Below are positions 10,960-24,303 of a stretch of 64,000 nt of DNA, in pieces. The notes under the pieces are model-generated. The model had not been told where the DNA came from and did not search any database. It saw only the letters and a list, made by a program, of their open reading frames with translations. Source of the DNA: Thelonectria olida (lineage: Eukaryota > Ascomycota > Sordariomycetes > Hypocreales > Nectriaceae); NCBI GenBank assembly GCA_020736575.1, contig JAGPYM010000003.1, positions 1,302,001 to 1,366,000 on the forward strand. The letters are read 5' to 3'. Position 1 is the first letter of the stretch. Every line of letters starts with the position of its first letter. A program made the translations under genes and the position numbers.

Positions 10960-13900
10960 TCCCCAGTCTGAAGCCTTGTTTGTAGACGCCCAATATTAAC
11001 TAACGTCTTCAATGGACAGGGCAGGCGAATCCCTCCCCGTCGCGCCTGCCGGTTCCTTTGCTCAAAACGCAGTGCTACTTTCCTAGCTTGGTAGGCACGC
11101 CTTGTCCTTCCGTCCCGCGTAGGCCGTGGCCGTGGCCTTGGCCGTGGCCGCTATTAGTGAAGAGGAAAGCGCCCGTGCCCGCTCCAGTTGCTCCTCCCTC
11201 CCGGTGCTCCATCCATTTTTCACGATCCATCTCCCCGCTCCGTGCTCCGTGCTCAACCACCTCCATCATCCAGATCACCCTCCGGACCCATCTCCATCTC
11301 CATCCATCTCACTCCCAAACCACCGATGTACGAAATGGATATGCATCCGCCGCTCTGACGGCACGGTACCTCTCCAAAGCAACGGGGGTCCAGAACTGTA
11401 AAGTCCATCCTCCATGCTGAATCCTTGCTCAATCGGTGCCTCTTTTCCCAACCCTCATTCCTAGCCCTTCATTCGCTCGCTACAACTGCAACCCCAGACT
11501 CTTCCATCAGCTCGGCTTGTTTCCATCTGCCTCACCAACATCGTTCCATTGGCGTCCCAAGCCACCACGCAAAGCAGGAACAAATGTCTCACTCTCATTA
11601 CTCGAACCGACGCGGAGCCGATCCGATTCTCTAACAACTCGAGCCCACTCCTTTCTCCTCATTCGACGTCTCAACCCGAACGTGTTCTGCAGTCCGTCAT
11701 CTGCCCAACATAGTCACTCGCTTATTCGAATTAGAGGCACTCATCAAAGGAGAACAAGACACAACAAGCAAGTGCATGTACAGGTACATAACACGTGCAT
11801 GGATGTACGACACGGCACAGCACAGCAAAGCGCAACGCCAAGCAGCCCAGCCTGCCTCTGTTACGTATCCGTCGAGAGCTTGTTGGTGGCTGCTTTTTGG
11901 TGCTGAAGATCCGCCAGCCACTTGACGGTGGTCGTGGATCCCATCTAAATCCCATCTCCGCAGGCCTAGTCAACAAAAAGACGAGATAGCGTGCCTCCCG
12001 CCTTGACTATCGCATTTTGTGGCTGCAGCCGGGCCAGCTTCCCCTAGGAACACCCGGCCCCCGGGAGCCTAGGGACCCTGGAATAAACGAAGGGCAAGGT
12101 GATCCGGCAAGGGCCCCAGGGCTCTTCGAATTTGTCTCGTCTTTGCAACGCAACATAACACACACATGTCAACGGTCCAGGAACCAACCGTTCGTCACGA
12201 CTGTGGAACCGAGCGTCCTGGCTTCTGCTGGCCGCTTGGCTTTGCGAGGAATGAATGCAGGGTGTTGCAATGCACGCGGTAACTACGTGGGACGAATACA
12301 TACAAGCGTGTCTGAGTGATGCATTGACTTGGACCCCCGCCAGTTTCAGCTGGAGATTTCCATCCAGAAACCAGGTCCCATTAAGCACAGGCCACGGTTG
12401 CCCATCAAAAGAGCTCTGAACGGACACGCTTTCACGTACAGGAAACCACAGATAATGTGAGCGATCGTTATCGTGTTGGAGATACACGTGCCGTTTCCCG
12501 TCTCGGACATATATCTCCTCTCTGGAGCCAAGACCGCCAAAAAGGAAGGATTCGAGATCATGTTACAATCCCATATGAACAAAGTCGACACAGCTACTGG
12601 CACTAGTGAAGTTGGCGCTTGTCCATGAAGCCTTTAGCTTCGTGTCTCGGTCAAGCTAATCCACGAGGGGGATTGATCTAGAAGCAACAGAGTTTTACCG
12701 GCAGAAGCCCCAAGGCGTTTGTCTGCTTTCCCAGTCAACCAGTCATCCAACTTTGCCATTGTTCCAATCTTAGCCCCGGCGAAAGCGACAACCACGGGAA
12801 CTTTGACGGCGACGGCGACGGCCAGCCTTGCAGACGGGCGAGCGGACGGGCGGGATTCGAGGTCCGCAGTCGATTTCCGGGGGAAGACTGCGCTGAAGAG
12901 TCTTCAGACCTAGGCTGGCTGTCGTCATCCTTTCAGCTTGTACTTCTGAGCTTCCCCCAGGAAGGGGACCGTGCCCGTTCCAACGAAGTTTGCTCACGTA
13001 TCTCTAGTCTCGCAACCTTGCTATCGGACGAGACAACTGACGGGTACGTACTTCGAACATAGCTGAAGATGCAGCCAGCCCTCCATCCGACCCATTCATC
13101 CATGCCATTGAAAAAACCACGGACCGAGACGCATAAAGTCGTACCCCCGGTAAATGAGATGCATCTCCCCGGGCGGCCAACCAGAGGGCAGTTCTCAGAC
13201 CTGTCTGGCAAGTTGAGATTGGGGTGTACCCGAACCACGCCGTCGGATTCGTTGCTGAGTTCAGGAGCTGATGCGCTGTCGTCAGCATCGTCCTGCGACA
13301 AGACTCTCGGCGATGTGGATAGTGTTAGACTATGTATGTACGTACGTATCTAACCACGATTCCGCAAGAAGCCACATATCCGTCATGTATATCAAATGGC
13401 ACCCACGACTGCGACGGAATGCAGCCCGAGGACGCAACTACGGGGTTCTGCAGCGTCTCCTTACATTCTATCATATCAGCAAACTGCACCGGCTCATCGC
13501 TTTCATTAGTTCGAGTCGAGATCGTCGCCACCATGAGGCTGCAATAGTAACAAGGTTTCGACTGAGCCGCCACATGCCATTAGCCAGCCATGAACAAGCA
13601 GACCGTCCAGCAACAAGAAGTTCCGGAGGCTCGGGCCGACGTTCTGCTCGACGGGCCACGTTCTCATGGCCACGTCTACGAATAGGGAATAATGATCGGA
13701 GATAACTACCCTGCGCTGATAGGGCATCTCTCTCACACGTCTCCTTTTCCTCTTCAGTTCGGCGGTGAGATGCATGGTCACCGGGCGATTGGCGGCACGT
13801 CCATCGACAGGTCTTTTTGTGTGCTGCGAATACAAGGTGCCAAAAGGACCGGACTCAATCCTCAGCCCTTCTAGGATTCCCTTTTACAGCTTCTGCATCT

Positions 13901-15228
13901 GGCAGCCAAGAAGGTCAAAACGTCAACACATGGGTTTGAGAAAGGAAAATCCTTTGTCCGCTCATCTGAACCTGGTTATGTTCCTAGGATCGCTCGCTGA
14001 ATAGCCGGGTTCAGTCGCAACCTTCTTTCTTTTCTGACCGACCAGCACACGTATTCCTCGAGCCCTGCGTTACTTTGAGGGACCTTGGTTCCCTCATCGA
14101 TGTTGCGTTGCAGTTTCTCGTACAGACTTCTATTAATCTATCTTGTGACACACTTCAATAGCTACTTTCTCACCTCATATGACACGCCACGTTTCAGCTC
14201 TTATCAGTCCGTGATTCCCTACTGACTACCCAAGCTGCCGTCTTACACCCATGGGAAGATGGAAATCTCTCCAACTCGGGTACGTCGCTTCTCCAGTTCG
14301 CACAGCCACTCAAGATCGTCCCGTCTCCTTATGCGAGATCTATGGCGTGTCGGGTCCAGACATCGGGGCGAACATGTGCCAGGGTTCACGCTTGAGCTCT
14401 TCCAACCTTTAACATCCGTCAACTCCTTTTTTCGGCTCCGATTCCGTCCTCATCTATTTCCGTCTTTTGATTGCATCTTTGCCTTCGAGTCAGGCAAAAG
14501 CTATCCAGGAGGTAAAGGCCTCCGCCCTCGGGCCATTTTGAGTCAGTGTGGCGCAAGCTGGACGATGTTTCTTGTCATGTTGGGTGGTGACATGACAGCT
14601 GCTGGGCATGTACCTTCATACACAAGGGTAGGTCAAAGGGCATCCGCACCTAGTCACCTTGCCCTCAGACTCCCGGAGACTGGTCGAGATCCTTTATGAT
14701 CCGATTTCCATGGTCCAAAAGCCTCTAAATTCGTTGAGCTAACGAACGGTGGATTCGTGGAAACTCGCCCTTAGTGTGTGGTTCATCCGGCGGGAAATCG
14801 ATCCACTTCCCGACGACGCTTCGGCGTCACTTGGACGGAAATGACGCCTATCGTGGAAGTTCCGGATCTCGATACCGGCAAGTAGACCATTCAAGGGGGT
14901 TTTGCATGTCATCAAGATCTTAATGAGCCGATACTGTTGAGGGCCCGTCGTGCGAAATATCTTCATTTTTCGTTGGTCCTTGCAAGGCCCGTACCTAGAC
15001 TACATGTTCGTTATCCCGAGAAACGCTTAGACTCCTTTCCCAACATGTCCCATGCTTGTTTTGATATATCGAAAACTCAGTAAACACATAACTATTCCCT
15101 CAAAACACCATGGACATATTGCCTCGTTTTCGCCACTCGTACGAGACGAGACATGCCGTGGCCGGCACGCAACCCACTTGACGTAGCCATTACCTCAGAA
15201 AATTGATGCTGTAATTGTGGCCCGTTTC

Positions 15229-17877
15229 TTAGAAATCATCCTCATCCCGACCGCTGACCCGCTTCTCGCCAAGCTCGCGGATCTTGTCCCCCAGGATGTT
15301 GCGGCCGTAGCGCTCGGCGACTTTGCCAGCAGCCTCAAACATGCGGCCGGTGCGGTCGCGCATGAGCTCCGCCATTTCGAGGGCGCGCATGCCGCGTTCC
15401 TCGCCGGAGCGGCACTCGGTGGCCAGGAGCTGGAGCAGCGTCTTGTCTATGTCGAGTTCGATGCGGGAGAGGAGGGAGCGTTGCGTGAGGCTGTTGGATG
15501 TGGCGTCGACGAGGTCGCGGAGCTGGGCGGCTTGGATGTCGTGGAGGAGGAATTGCTGTTCCAGCTTGCGAGTTTCAGCGTCTTCGTCGTCTTCTTCATC
15601 GTCGTCCTCATCTGACTTGTCCTCTCCGTCGGCCATAGGGTCATCATCCTCTGGATTCCGGGTCTTCTTCTTCTTCTTGGATGGTCCTGAGCACAGAGGG
15701 ACGGAAAAGTCGAACTCGGAGAGGAGGGGGCGAGGGAAGTAGGGGTATTGGTCGCCGCCTTTGAGGATGATGCAGTGGAACTTGTTGTCTGCGACAGCAA
15801 TGGGGAAGTACGTCTCGTGTTTCCGCCCTGAGGCAAGACGTTCTAGCAACTTAGTATCGAGGAGAGGGACCCAACATGCCCGTGAGGGCTGTCGCCAGTG
15901 AAGGAGTGTAAGCAGGGTTCCTGTAGAGTCGTAGATACAAGGGTCCTATAGAAGTGTGTTAGTACTAGTGCTCCCTCTGAAAGCTCCCATCATGGGGAAG
16001 GCACTTACACCGTTGTCTGAGAAGAAGACACTCTTCAGCGTTGCGCCATCTGGCAAGGCTACTGTGTCTTCGTTTTGGCAAATCTCATCCCGCTTGACGT
16101 TCTCGATAGTATATAGCAGACGGGTGTTTCCATCCGGGCTGACAGGTCCATTGCCAATCGTCAAGACATAATCTCGCCAACTAGCACACGTCACCATGGG
16201 CGTGCTTTTGGGTCGATAGACGCGGTAGGGCATGCCGAAGCGAGTGAAAACGCGGACATAATTGGCGCTCGTCGTGACAGTAATGAAAGACTCACTTAGA
16301 GACATAGCAGTGATGGTCTCGCCGCGTGGAAGCTCAGTGCGCCAGTCGGAGCGCTGTGTCCAAGTCTCGTGGGGACGGTAAAAGATGGTCGCAGGCGTAT
16401 CGTCCTTAGGTGGACAAGAGAAGAGAGTGCCGTGCTCAGTGAGGCAGGCCTTGTCGTAGTGGAATGTGTCGGTAAAGTGAAAGTTCCGTTGGAAGTCCTG
16501 GTCGTAGAACTCGACCGTTACGGTATGATGCGAGTCTTGGTCTACAGTCCAGACAAAGCCGATGAGGTTGAGGCAGAGATACTTGCGGTTCCCTCTCCAG
16601 GGGGTTGAGCCAGGTTGGAAGGACTCGTGATACTGAGGTTCGAGGAGATGGCGGCGTTTGTTAGAGTAGTTTTCACCTCCATAGCCGTCGTCGCCGTCAC
16701 GGAGCCGCTTCTGGCCTCCGCCCATCGTGTATCCAGCGCCATCGTCGTCAATGACGAAGTCATCGTCTCCATACCCCCCAGCATCCTGAAGGAACGAGTC
16801 GAGGCTCCCTAAAGAGTCCCGCCGTGGACGAGAAGGAATCGCCTGTTGTTTCTGGCCGTTGGTTTGAGGAGCTCGGCGATTTGCAGAAGTTTCAGTCAGG
16901 GGATCGTGTATGAATGGTGCAGGTTGTGTCGGCAGCTTCAGCAGAGGGCTGAACTGATCCGAGAGGAACTCGGGATAGATGTACACCTCTCCATCGGCCG
17001 TCGTAAAAGAGATGATGTTTTTCGTTGGGTGCCATGCTAGATCGATGACGTTTGTATAGTCGTATCGGGCAATGACAGCCTGTGTCTTGGTCTCCCAAAC
17101 GAGCACCTTTCCGTCTTTGCTGGCTGACACCAGCATTGCACCGTTGGGCGACCATGCCACAGCGGTGATCTCGTCGAGATGTCCATTTGCAAAGCACCGC
17201 TGCTTCTCCCAGTCGTTCTTCGAGATGATTTGAATATCCTTGGTCGGGGTTGGGACTGCAAACGCCCGGCCGTCGGGGTGCCACACAGCCCGCGTCGAAG
17301 CGTCGCTCTCTGAATCCAACGCACCAATGATGCCGTCGACCTTTCGAATCAACTCTGGCTGCTCGGCCGTCAAAGAGTAGACATATATGATGCCATCAGT
17401 GCCGGACAGAGTGGCAAGGCGGCCTGGAGGGTCGAAGCTAACATGACGCACCGCCCTTCCATGCTCGCGAAGTTGTTTCACCTCCGAGGTATCCTTGGTA
17501 TTCACCATCTTGACGCTCAATTCGTCGCTAGCAACAGCACACCACTTGCGATCCGAAGTCAGGGCTACATCTCGTACGGGAAGCGACGTGCGGGTCAAGA
17601 AGGATTGAAAGGCAGCCGTGTCCAGCGAGTAGAGACTGACGGTGCCATCCTCGGATCCGACAACAAAGAAGTCGTCAGAAGCAGCAACGGCAATATTCTG
17701 CTCCTGGCAATCGTCGATATTCGTGGGCTCGCCATCAGAGCCTGTCTTGTAGAGGCGGATGGTGTTGTTGGAACCGACGGTAACGAGACGGTAGCCGTCG
17801 GGAGTGTAGGCGCATCGCGTGGTGCCCTGGGTATGGGCGGGACGAGGCCGTGGCCGAGACGGGAGTGTTGAATCCAT
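15229..17877 (-). CDS. CTF4: Ctf4/Mcl1/SepB replisome adaptor (DNA polymerase alpha-binding)
   Basis: Two exons, 17877..16009 and 15945..15229, with a 63-nt intron (GTAAGT donor, TATAG acceptor, phase 0) that joins FSDNG to DPCIYD. The product has 861 residues. The ATG at 17877 lies in a good context (CCCCACAATGG). The N-terminal third is a WD40 propeller (about residues 10-310; for example AVAWSPNGAMLVSASKDGKV). A disordered acidic linker follows, then the Ctf4 middle propeller from about residue 410 (STPWRGNRKYLCLNLIGFVW, HTVTVEFYDQDFQRNFHF). The C-terminal helical bundle has a Lys run and an acidic insertion near residues 700-725. Ctf4 is a trimeric hub linking the CMG helicase to Pol alpha-primase at forks; the Aspergillus homologue is SepB. 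No HMG box is visible at the C-terminus. Confidence 0.92.
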
Positions 17878-18279
17878 TGTGGGGATCAATATTCGAGGAG
17901 CATTTGAGGATTGTCGATTTGGCTGGGAACTAACGGGTTTCCCATGTGGTGTTGGCCGCCGTGATGGGATTTACAAGGGTAGATAGATAATTTGGTCGTG
18001 TCGGCGTGGAGTGGTTGAATGGGAGACCAGCGAGACGCGTCTGGATGGACCGCGTCGCAATTAAAAGTCGCGAAGCCAGGAAGGACCCCGCCATTTCTCA
18101 CAGTGGCAGCTTCTCCACCAAAACTCCAAAATGGACGGATACCTGCGATTGCTAAGCTGCCTAAGTCACGATACGTACGAAGTTTACGAATCACGACGTC
18201 ACGACAAATAAGAGGACATTCCATAACCTCACATACCTAGGTACCTCCCGTATTTGTTGAAGAACAACAGCTTCAAACC
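17878..18279. promoter_or_regulatory. Divergent promoter, ctf4 / WD40 gene
   Basis: A 402-bp region shared by two divergent starts. It contains TACCTAGGTACCT at 18234..18246 and a TACGTACGAAGT near-copy of the other recurrent motif near 18172. No TATA box was assigned. Confidence 0.5.
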
Positions 18280-19604
18280 ATGCAATCCGCAGACCCAGAA
18301 CACTTCTTCGAAACTGAGTGAGTCGAAACCGCCATCACCGCCGCATTGACACACTACATTGCTCACCATAATGACAGTGCCTCTCAGGCTCAGCGTCAGC
18401 GAAAGGCTGCCAAAGCCGACAATAAGAATGGCGATCCTCTGTCTATGAAGTCCAAGATCCTTGCTGCCATCTCTGACCCTGCCTCTCCCCTCACCTCCGT
18501 CTTCGTCGCCGGGTCGGCTGGCTTTGTCCGCCGCGTCAACCTCGAGGTATGACTTTTCATTCCTTCATAGGCCTTGTTCCGCTCTCTCTCAGGCCGCACG
18601 CTGACTTTGGACCCAAGTCCTCTGAGACCAAGTCTACTTACCGCGGTCCAAAAGCCCCCGTGACTTGCATCGCCATAGGAGGTCAAGGCAACAAGACCCT
18701 CTTCGCTGGCTCGTGGGACAAGGACATCTGGTCATGGGATATCGATTCAGCATCTCCGAAGCGAAAGTTTAGCGGCCATGCCGACTTTGTCAAAACTGTT
18801 GTCTGCGCCAAAATCTCAGGCAAGGACATTCTCATCAGCGGCGGCGCTGACAAGAAGATCCTTGTGTGGGATATTGAGAGTGGTCGTCGAATTCACACCC
18901 TTCAGGACCCCTCGACCACCATGCTCGCCGTCCAGTACCTCGCCGTGGACCCCGTTCTCAGCACTTCGAACGCGGTGGTAGTCGTCAGTGCCAGCAGTGA
19001 TCCCCATCTTCGCCGCTGGAAGATTACTCTTGAAAGCTCTGAGCAGGTCCTTGAATCCTTCCATGACCGGCCTGAAACTGAGAGGCTCACGATTCAAGAA
19101 CATGAGACCAGCATCTACAGGCTCGTGTTCGACGACACCAACGACGATGCAGATCTCTGGACAGCCAGCGCGGACGGTACTGCCAAGTGCCTGTCTCGCT
19201 CTCGAAACTTTGTGACCGAAGACTCATTCGAGCACGGAGATTACGTGCGTGCTGTGGCCATGACGGACCAGTGGGTAATTACAGCCGGACGAAACGAGGA
19301 TGTCAAAGTGTGGGATCGCTCCTCGGGCAAGCTATACGCCACGCTGGTCGGCCACTACGAGGAGATTACGGACTTGGTCATGCTTCGCGATGCCGGAGGG
19401 ATAGGCCGCAAGGTCTGCAGTGTGGGCATCGACGGCACTATCCGAACGTGGCCACTTGGCAAGTCAGAGATAGACGAGGTGGTAATCAAGATCGAGGAGG
19501 CTGCCAAGCCAAAGGCGAAGGAGGAAGAGAAGGGTGTCAGCCAGTTAACAGCCGAAGAGGAGGCTGAGCTAGCTGAGCTCATGGGCGACGACGACGACGA
19601 CTAG
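18280..19604 (+). CDS. WD40-repeat protein, function unknown
   Basis: Three exons: 18280..18317, 18378..18546 and about 18618..19604, giving about 397 residues. The first junction (GTGAGT donor, ACAG acceptor) creates Asp between FFET and ASQAQ. The last acceptor is uncertain: AAG at 18617 keeps frame and gives NLE-SSETKSTYRGPKAP, but AGs at 18626 and 18632 are also in frame. WD-like blades include NKTLFAGSWDKDIWSWDI, DILISGGADKKILVWDI, ADLWTASADGTAKC, WVITAGRNEDVKVWD and KVCSVGIDGTIRTW. The C-terminus is a coiled, Lys/Glu-rich stretch ending in EEEAELAELMGDDDDD. It resembles a conserved fungal WD-repeat family, but I cannot name its pathway. Such propellers act as protein-binding scaffolds. 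Confidence 0.85.
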
Positions 19605-22600
19605 ATGACATGATGCAAACAAACAAACAAACAAAACACACATAATCAAGGGGGGCGGAATACGCCCTCACACCCCATGCATGCTTCAGGCTGTCTCTCA
19701 TGACTTGCCTTTCCCATTCACCTTTTCCATCCACCCCTGAGGCTTGCCTCAAACCCTCGTCTGAAGATGTTGTACGAAGTAATTGCGAAGTACACGTACG
19801 ACGTAGGCTCAACTTGACTTGGTTGGCCTCAGCCTGCTGGTGACGGATGCATCTAGTTCGATTGTATCACAAGAAGCTAGCCACGTCGGACTCTGAAAAT
19901 TGATACTAACCTATAGTTTAGCAGCACGACAGCCATGAAACATGTCTCAGCTACCATAGGTAGTCTCGTTCGCATCTACGAATAGAACATCAGAAGCCAG
20001 CGAACGAGGCAGACGGGGAGATCCGTACTCTGAGTCAATAAACGGCTACCCGCGCCATGTGTTCCTCCATCATTCCCCCAAATGCGAGCTTATCAAGCAT
20101 CTTCAAGCCCCGGACCGCCTCTCCTAAAAGTTTGCACCGAATGAAGCCACTCATTTGCATGTCGATCTCCGCTCTTGCAGGGGTTCTTTACTCGGCGTTT
20201 TCCTCGATAGCTTTCGTCTGGTGACGCCTGTAATCCTTCGGGACCTAGCCTCCTGCTTCTCGATGGCAGAAAAAGAAATAATAAGCTCCCTTAAGCCAGG
20301 AGACCAGAAGTGATCTGGCAGCCCAGTCTGGGCCCCCGATGGGATAGTATAGCTGGTGATTGGAGGAGTGATGCTGTCACAAGTGATAGTCCTTGAATCG
20401 TCCCGCTGATCGGCAACCGTGAGAAATTCCCCCGCGGGTGTCGGGAACAAATCCGCACAGGGTTTGATGACCCAGGCGGCAGGACCGGAGTGACTATTTT
20501 GTTTTTTCGCCTGCCCTATCCTTGCCTAGGTACTGGAGTGTCAATCTGAAGCATGAGGCTGGCTGCGTTCAGGTGAAGGCGGCCCGTCCGATGAGGAGTT
20601 TGCTTTCCCGTAAGATTGCACAGAAATCCTTCCCTCGCCCGGCACACCTTCATCAGGGCATCTAATAAACTATGTGCTTCGTATGCGTACGAGCATGTAT
20701 GAAGTAAGGGGGATTGTGTAGCGTCGAGGGACCATGCCTCAAGCCGTCCGCCGTGTTCATTCGGCCAGGATCCCTGCAGTTGCGCAGCAATTAAACTGAG
20801 CAAACACGCAGTCTTTAGTGCGCCAAAGAACCGGGATACGTATTGAGGACTGGAGAGAAGAGGCAACACAGAAAACCTTGCATCTCCTCTGACCCTTAGT
20901 CGCTCAGCCCTCGAATGCCGTCACGGCGGCTTATTCGCGATGCAAATTTGAGTGGATAGTTTTGCTTTTGCCTTTGCTTTTTCTCTTTCCGCTCCCGTTT
21001 TTCTTTTGTGATCTCCAGCTGCACAGAGGATTCATACACGTGCAGCGAATGCGACATCGCGTATCGACTGGGGATAATGCTCTGCGAGATACAGTTGCAT
21101 CCAGGGAATCGGGTCTCGATCGCCCAAATGGGGTCGCCTTCTCATTGATGTCGTGGATTCCAGGGGATTCCCGGTTCACTAACACAGTGGGCTTGCATAA
21201 ATGGTCCGTATCTCCCCACTGATGCACCAACTCTCGCAAACAAGCAGGAAAGTGGTTTCAGGGTTTCTGGCTGTTGGCCAAGGCGAAGCACCCTAGATCC
21301 TGGTGTGAGTTGATATCACTCGGTTCTTGGCGAAGGATTCTTAGAGGGGTTCAGAGATTGGCGCGTGCATGCGGGAAGGGAAGACAGACAACAATACCGC
21401 TCCCGGAAACATTCATCAGCTCGGCCGATCGATTGGTGACATTTCGTTTCTCACTTGCCTTTGCCGTTGCACGAACTCGGAAGCCAGGGGTAAAGGGGTT
21501 CCGAACACCCTCGCCTTGGCATGTTGGTAATCAACAGTATGAATATGGAGTTGTATGATGAATCGATGCCCGTTAATAAGAAGCTCGTTTCCTAGCAATG
21601 AGCCATCTGGGGTCAGTCGTGCACGAATAGATATTACCTATCCCCTGCGCCAAGGACTGGTCTTGGGGAATGCTCTTCCCCTGCAATTGATGGCCAAGCC
21701 TGTCCGGTATTTGAAATGAAACGGACATTTTGTTGTCGACATCCTGAACGAACGTTGGCCTGTGCTCGGAGAACGGCATCTGAACGTATCTGTCTCGCCG
21801 TCCAACAACCTCAAATATACCACAGCCAACTGAGACCCTTGGTGATCCAAACAACGTGCTACGCACACTCGGAGAATCCGTGGGAGAGAGTACACACCGA
21901 TCAAGAGCTGATGGTTCCCCAAAACACGCCGGCGTTGCAAGGAACGGTAGAGAAAGTTGTGCTCTAGAGGACAACAATCACATCCCGCCGAGAGAGGCGA
22001 ACGAAGCACACAATGTGGAGCCATTGCTTGTGAAGAGGTTCGATGGGAAGACCCCAGTTCGCTGGCTTGCCCTGATCTAGCAGGGTCAAATCTTCCAATT
22101 TGCTTTTCCTCCCATGGCGACCGAAGCAAGGCGCCGAACTAGTAATTGACTTAGGCAAGTATGCAATGATTGAGCACCACAGGTGCACCAGCTATGAAGC
22201 GCAAACACTTGACTACTTGGGATTGTGCGGGACCCAGGCGATGCTGGAGTGGCACCAAAAAGGGATTTGAGAATTTGAGGCAAGCAGCTATCAGGTGAGA
22301 ATTCTCAGCTCCGCAAGCCTCACACCCACTGGCGGGCAAACTTGTTGCCATAAGGTGCATCCTTGGCGCAAACGGCGCCCAACGAGGACGAAGCATAAAA
22401 CCTCAATTGTGGAGATTCCCAACGCACGAATTGGTCTCGTTGCCATCACTCGATCGCCGAAGCCATTGCCGCATAAGACGTTGCTGCCGACACCGTCATA
22501 TCCTGAATGTTGATCGACAAGAACCCGGGAATCCCTGACCCATTTTGTGCTCGAAGATAACGAGTTAGATCTCAGCTGAAGAACAGATGACCGAAGCAAG

Positions 22601-24303
22601 GGGAGCTCCCCTGATGGTGACGTGGGGTTTCGACCATGATTGGACCCCATCCAGGGCCCTGCGGCCCGTCGACCACTCAGCCCTTGGAACTGGGGGAACG
22701 GCACTTGACCTATCACCTCCCTGCTTCGATCAAGGATCTGGAAAGTGTTCTGCTTTGATGTGGTACGTGCTCGTAGCCCGTCGACTTGGTGCCGACTCGG
22801 CGAAACATTGGGTAGCAAACATCAAAACCAACTACGGGGTAACATAATGTAGTGGTTAATTTCCATTCATACCTTCTCATATGCATGTTGTGCAAAGAGG
22901 TATGTGATGCAGGCGTTTCTAGGCGAGATGAATCAACTGACCCTGAGCGTGTCGGTCCATACCACGGAGTGTTCCTCGACTCCAAATTGGCCGTGTCTTG
23001 AACTCGCTCCTGCAACAGGATGGGTAATTTGCTTCGGTATGTGCACAACAGTTCCAATTTCGTTTCTTCGATTTCGTCGCTGTCTTCGTTCTTTTACCAC
23101 CCGTTACTCGGTTAATACTGGAACGATAACGCGTTTTCGAGGGCAACCATACCAAGCAGTCGCCGCAGATGCAACAAAAGGGGCCGTACCACGATGCGCA
23201 TTTTCATGGCCTAACACGGGATCGATGCGACTGGCCCTGTTTAGCACCTCGCCCCGGGCCCTGCCGTTGAGTGGGCCTATGCCGTGGGACGGCGGTTCGA
23301 AGTTGTGCACACAGACCTATTAGACGGTCACCTTGCAATGGAAGTGATGCCGCCCAAGCGAGACCCTGTTTTGAGAGTTGCCAACATTGATCGGGTTCCG
23401 CCTTGGCTGGTGGCCCCTGGCGCTGGGGCTGCGACCGGGGTTACGGCCGGGACGTAGGCAGTGGCGACAGTGCCGGTATGCAGCTGTCCAGTCACCAGTC
23501 CACGGCTCGAACTGCCAGAGACAAGATCCATCGTAGACAGGGTCGAAACGGGGCTTGCTGAGAGGGCCTGTCAGTAGGGAGCTGACAAAAGAAACTCCGC
23601 AATTAGCACGGCCGTGGCAGCCAATGCCTCTGCGATCGCTCCGTCGACGCCGTGGAGATTTCCACAGGGCCGGCGATTGTTCCCCTGCGTGGCTTGCGTT
23701 GTGATGCAGTAGTTCGAAGTTGGTGGTTACAAGGGTTTTCTCTTGGGAGTGATGAAGATGCAGACGGGGCCGTGTCACTCAGTCGCTGGTCTTGTCATGG
23801 ATGTTCCGACATACCTCCCGATCTGCTGTCTTATACTAAGGGAGCATGGTCGCACCTTCCTCGTTCGCAACTACTTTGGATGACACCTGCCGCCAATTGC
23901 CAGCTACCAGCTGCCAGTTGCTAAAGCACTTCTCTTGCTCATCTCTTGCCACCTCACATCCTCAATCCTCAGTTGTTTCTCTGTTCCTCCTTCCTTCATT
24001 CTTCTCTTCACCTTCACCTCACCTCGCGTGGCAAACTCCTCCCGAACATCCACACCCACCTATGCTGCCCACCACGGCCTCGCCCTCGTGAGCCTACCAC
24101 GTACCTCACCTTGACATTTCTCGTCTCTTCCTCACGTCAGCTTTATCCTCCAAGGCTGTTTGTTTATGGTCTCACTTACCTCTCCACATTCTTATCCATG
24201 AAACCAATCCATTCAACGAGTCGGCTCTCTCGTTGCCCTGGTTCATGACCTTATCCTTGTCTTAGACTCGCATCATATCGAATACCAGCGTCTCACAGAC
24301 ACC
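19605..24303. other. Gene-poor 4.7-kb region
   Basis: No convincing gene; the open frames are short, overlap on both strands and lack motifs. It begins with a (CAAA)n tract near 19616 in the WD40 gene 3' UTR and holds TACGAAGTA at 19773. From about 23850 to 24290 the plus strand is strongly C/T-rich, which I take as the promoter and leader of the next gene. Confidence 0.55.

Larger units (their letters stand above)
7164..15228. other. Gene-poor 8-kb region upstream of sfl1
   Basis: No convincing protein gene. From about 8480 to 8740 the plus strand is purine-rich, so the sfl1 strand is C/T-rich there, as in a fungal promoter. Short open frames on both strands have no recognisable motif; the best is 10424..9960 (minus, 154 codons), which I do not accept. 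The region also holds an (ATC)13 microsatellite, a perfect 16-bp palindrome at 9824..9839, and small GACGGC repeats near 12805. I saw no transposon remnant, no A/T-rich RIP signature and no tRNA. It may carry distal sfl1 control elements or non-coding transcripts (inference). Confidence 0.55.

Noticed and set aside
22830..22900. tRNA-like GTAGTGGTTAA stretch
   Set aside because: It resembles an A-box region, but no matching T-arm, acceptor stem or anticodon arm can be folded nearby.
19605..24303. Search for transposon remnants, terminal repeats or RIP-type A/T-rich blocks in the gene-poor stretches
   Set aside because: No transposase or reverse-transcriptase motif, no long direct or inverted repeats, and base composition like the rest of the window.
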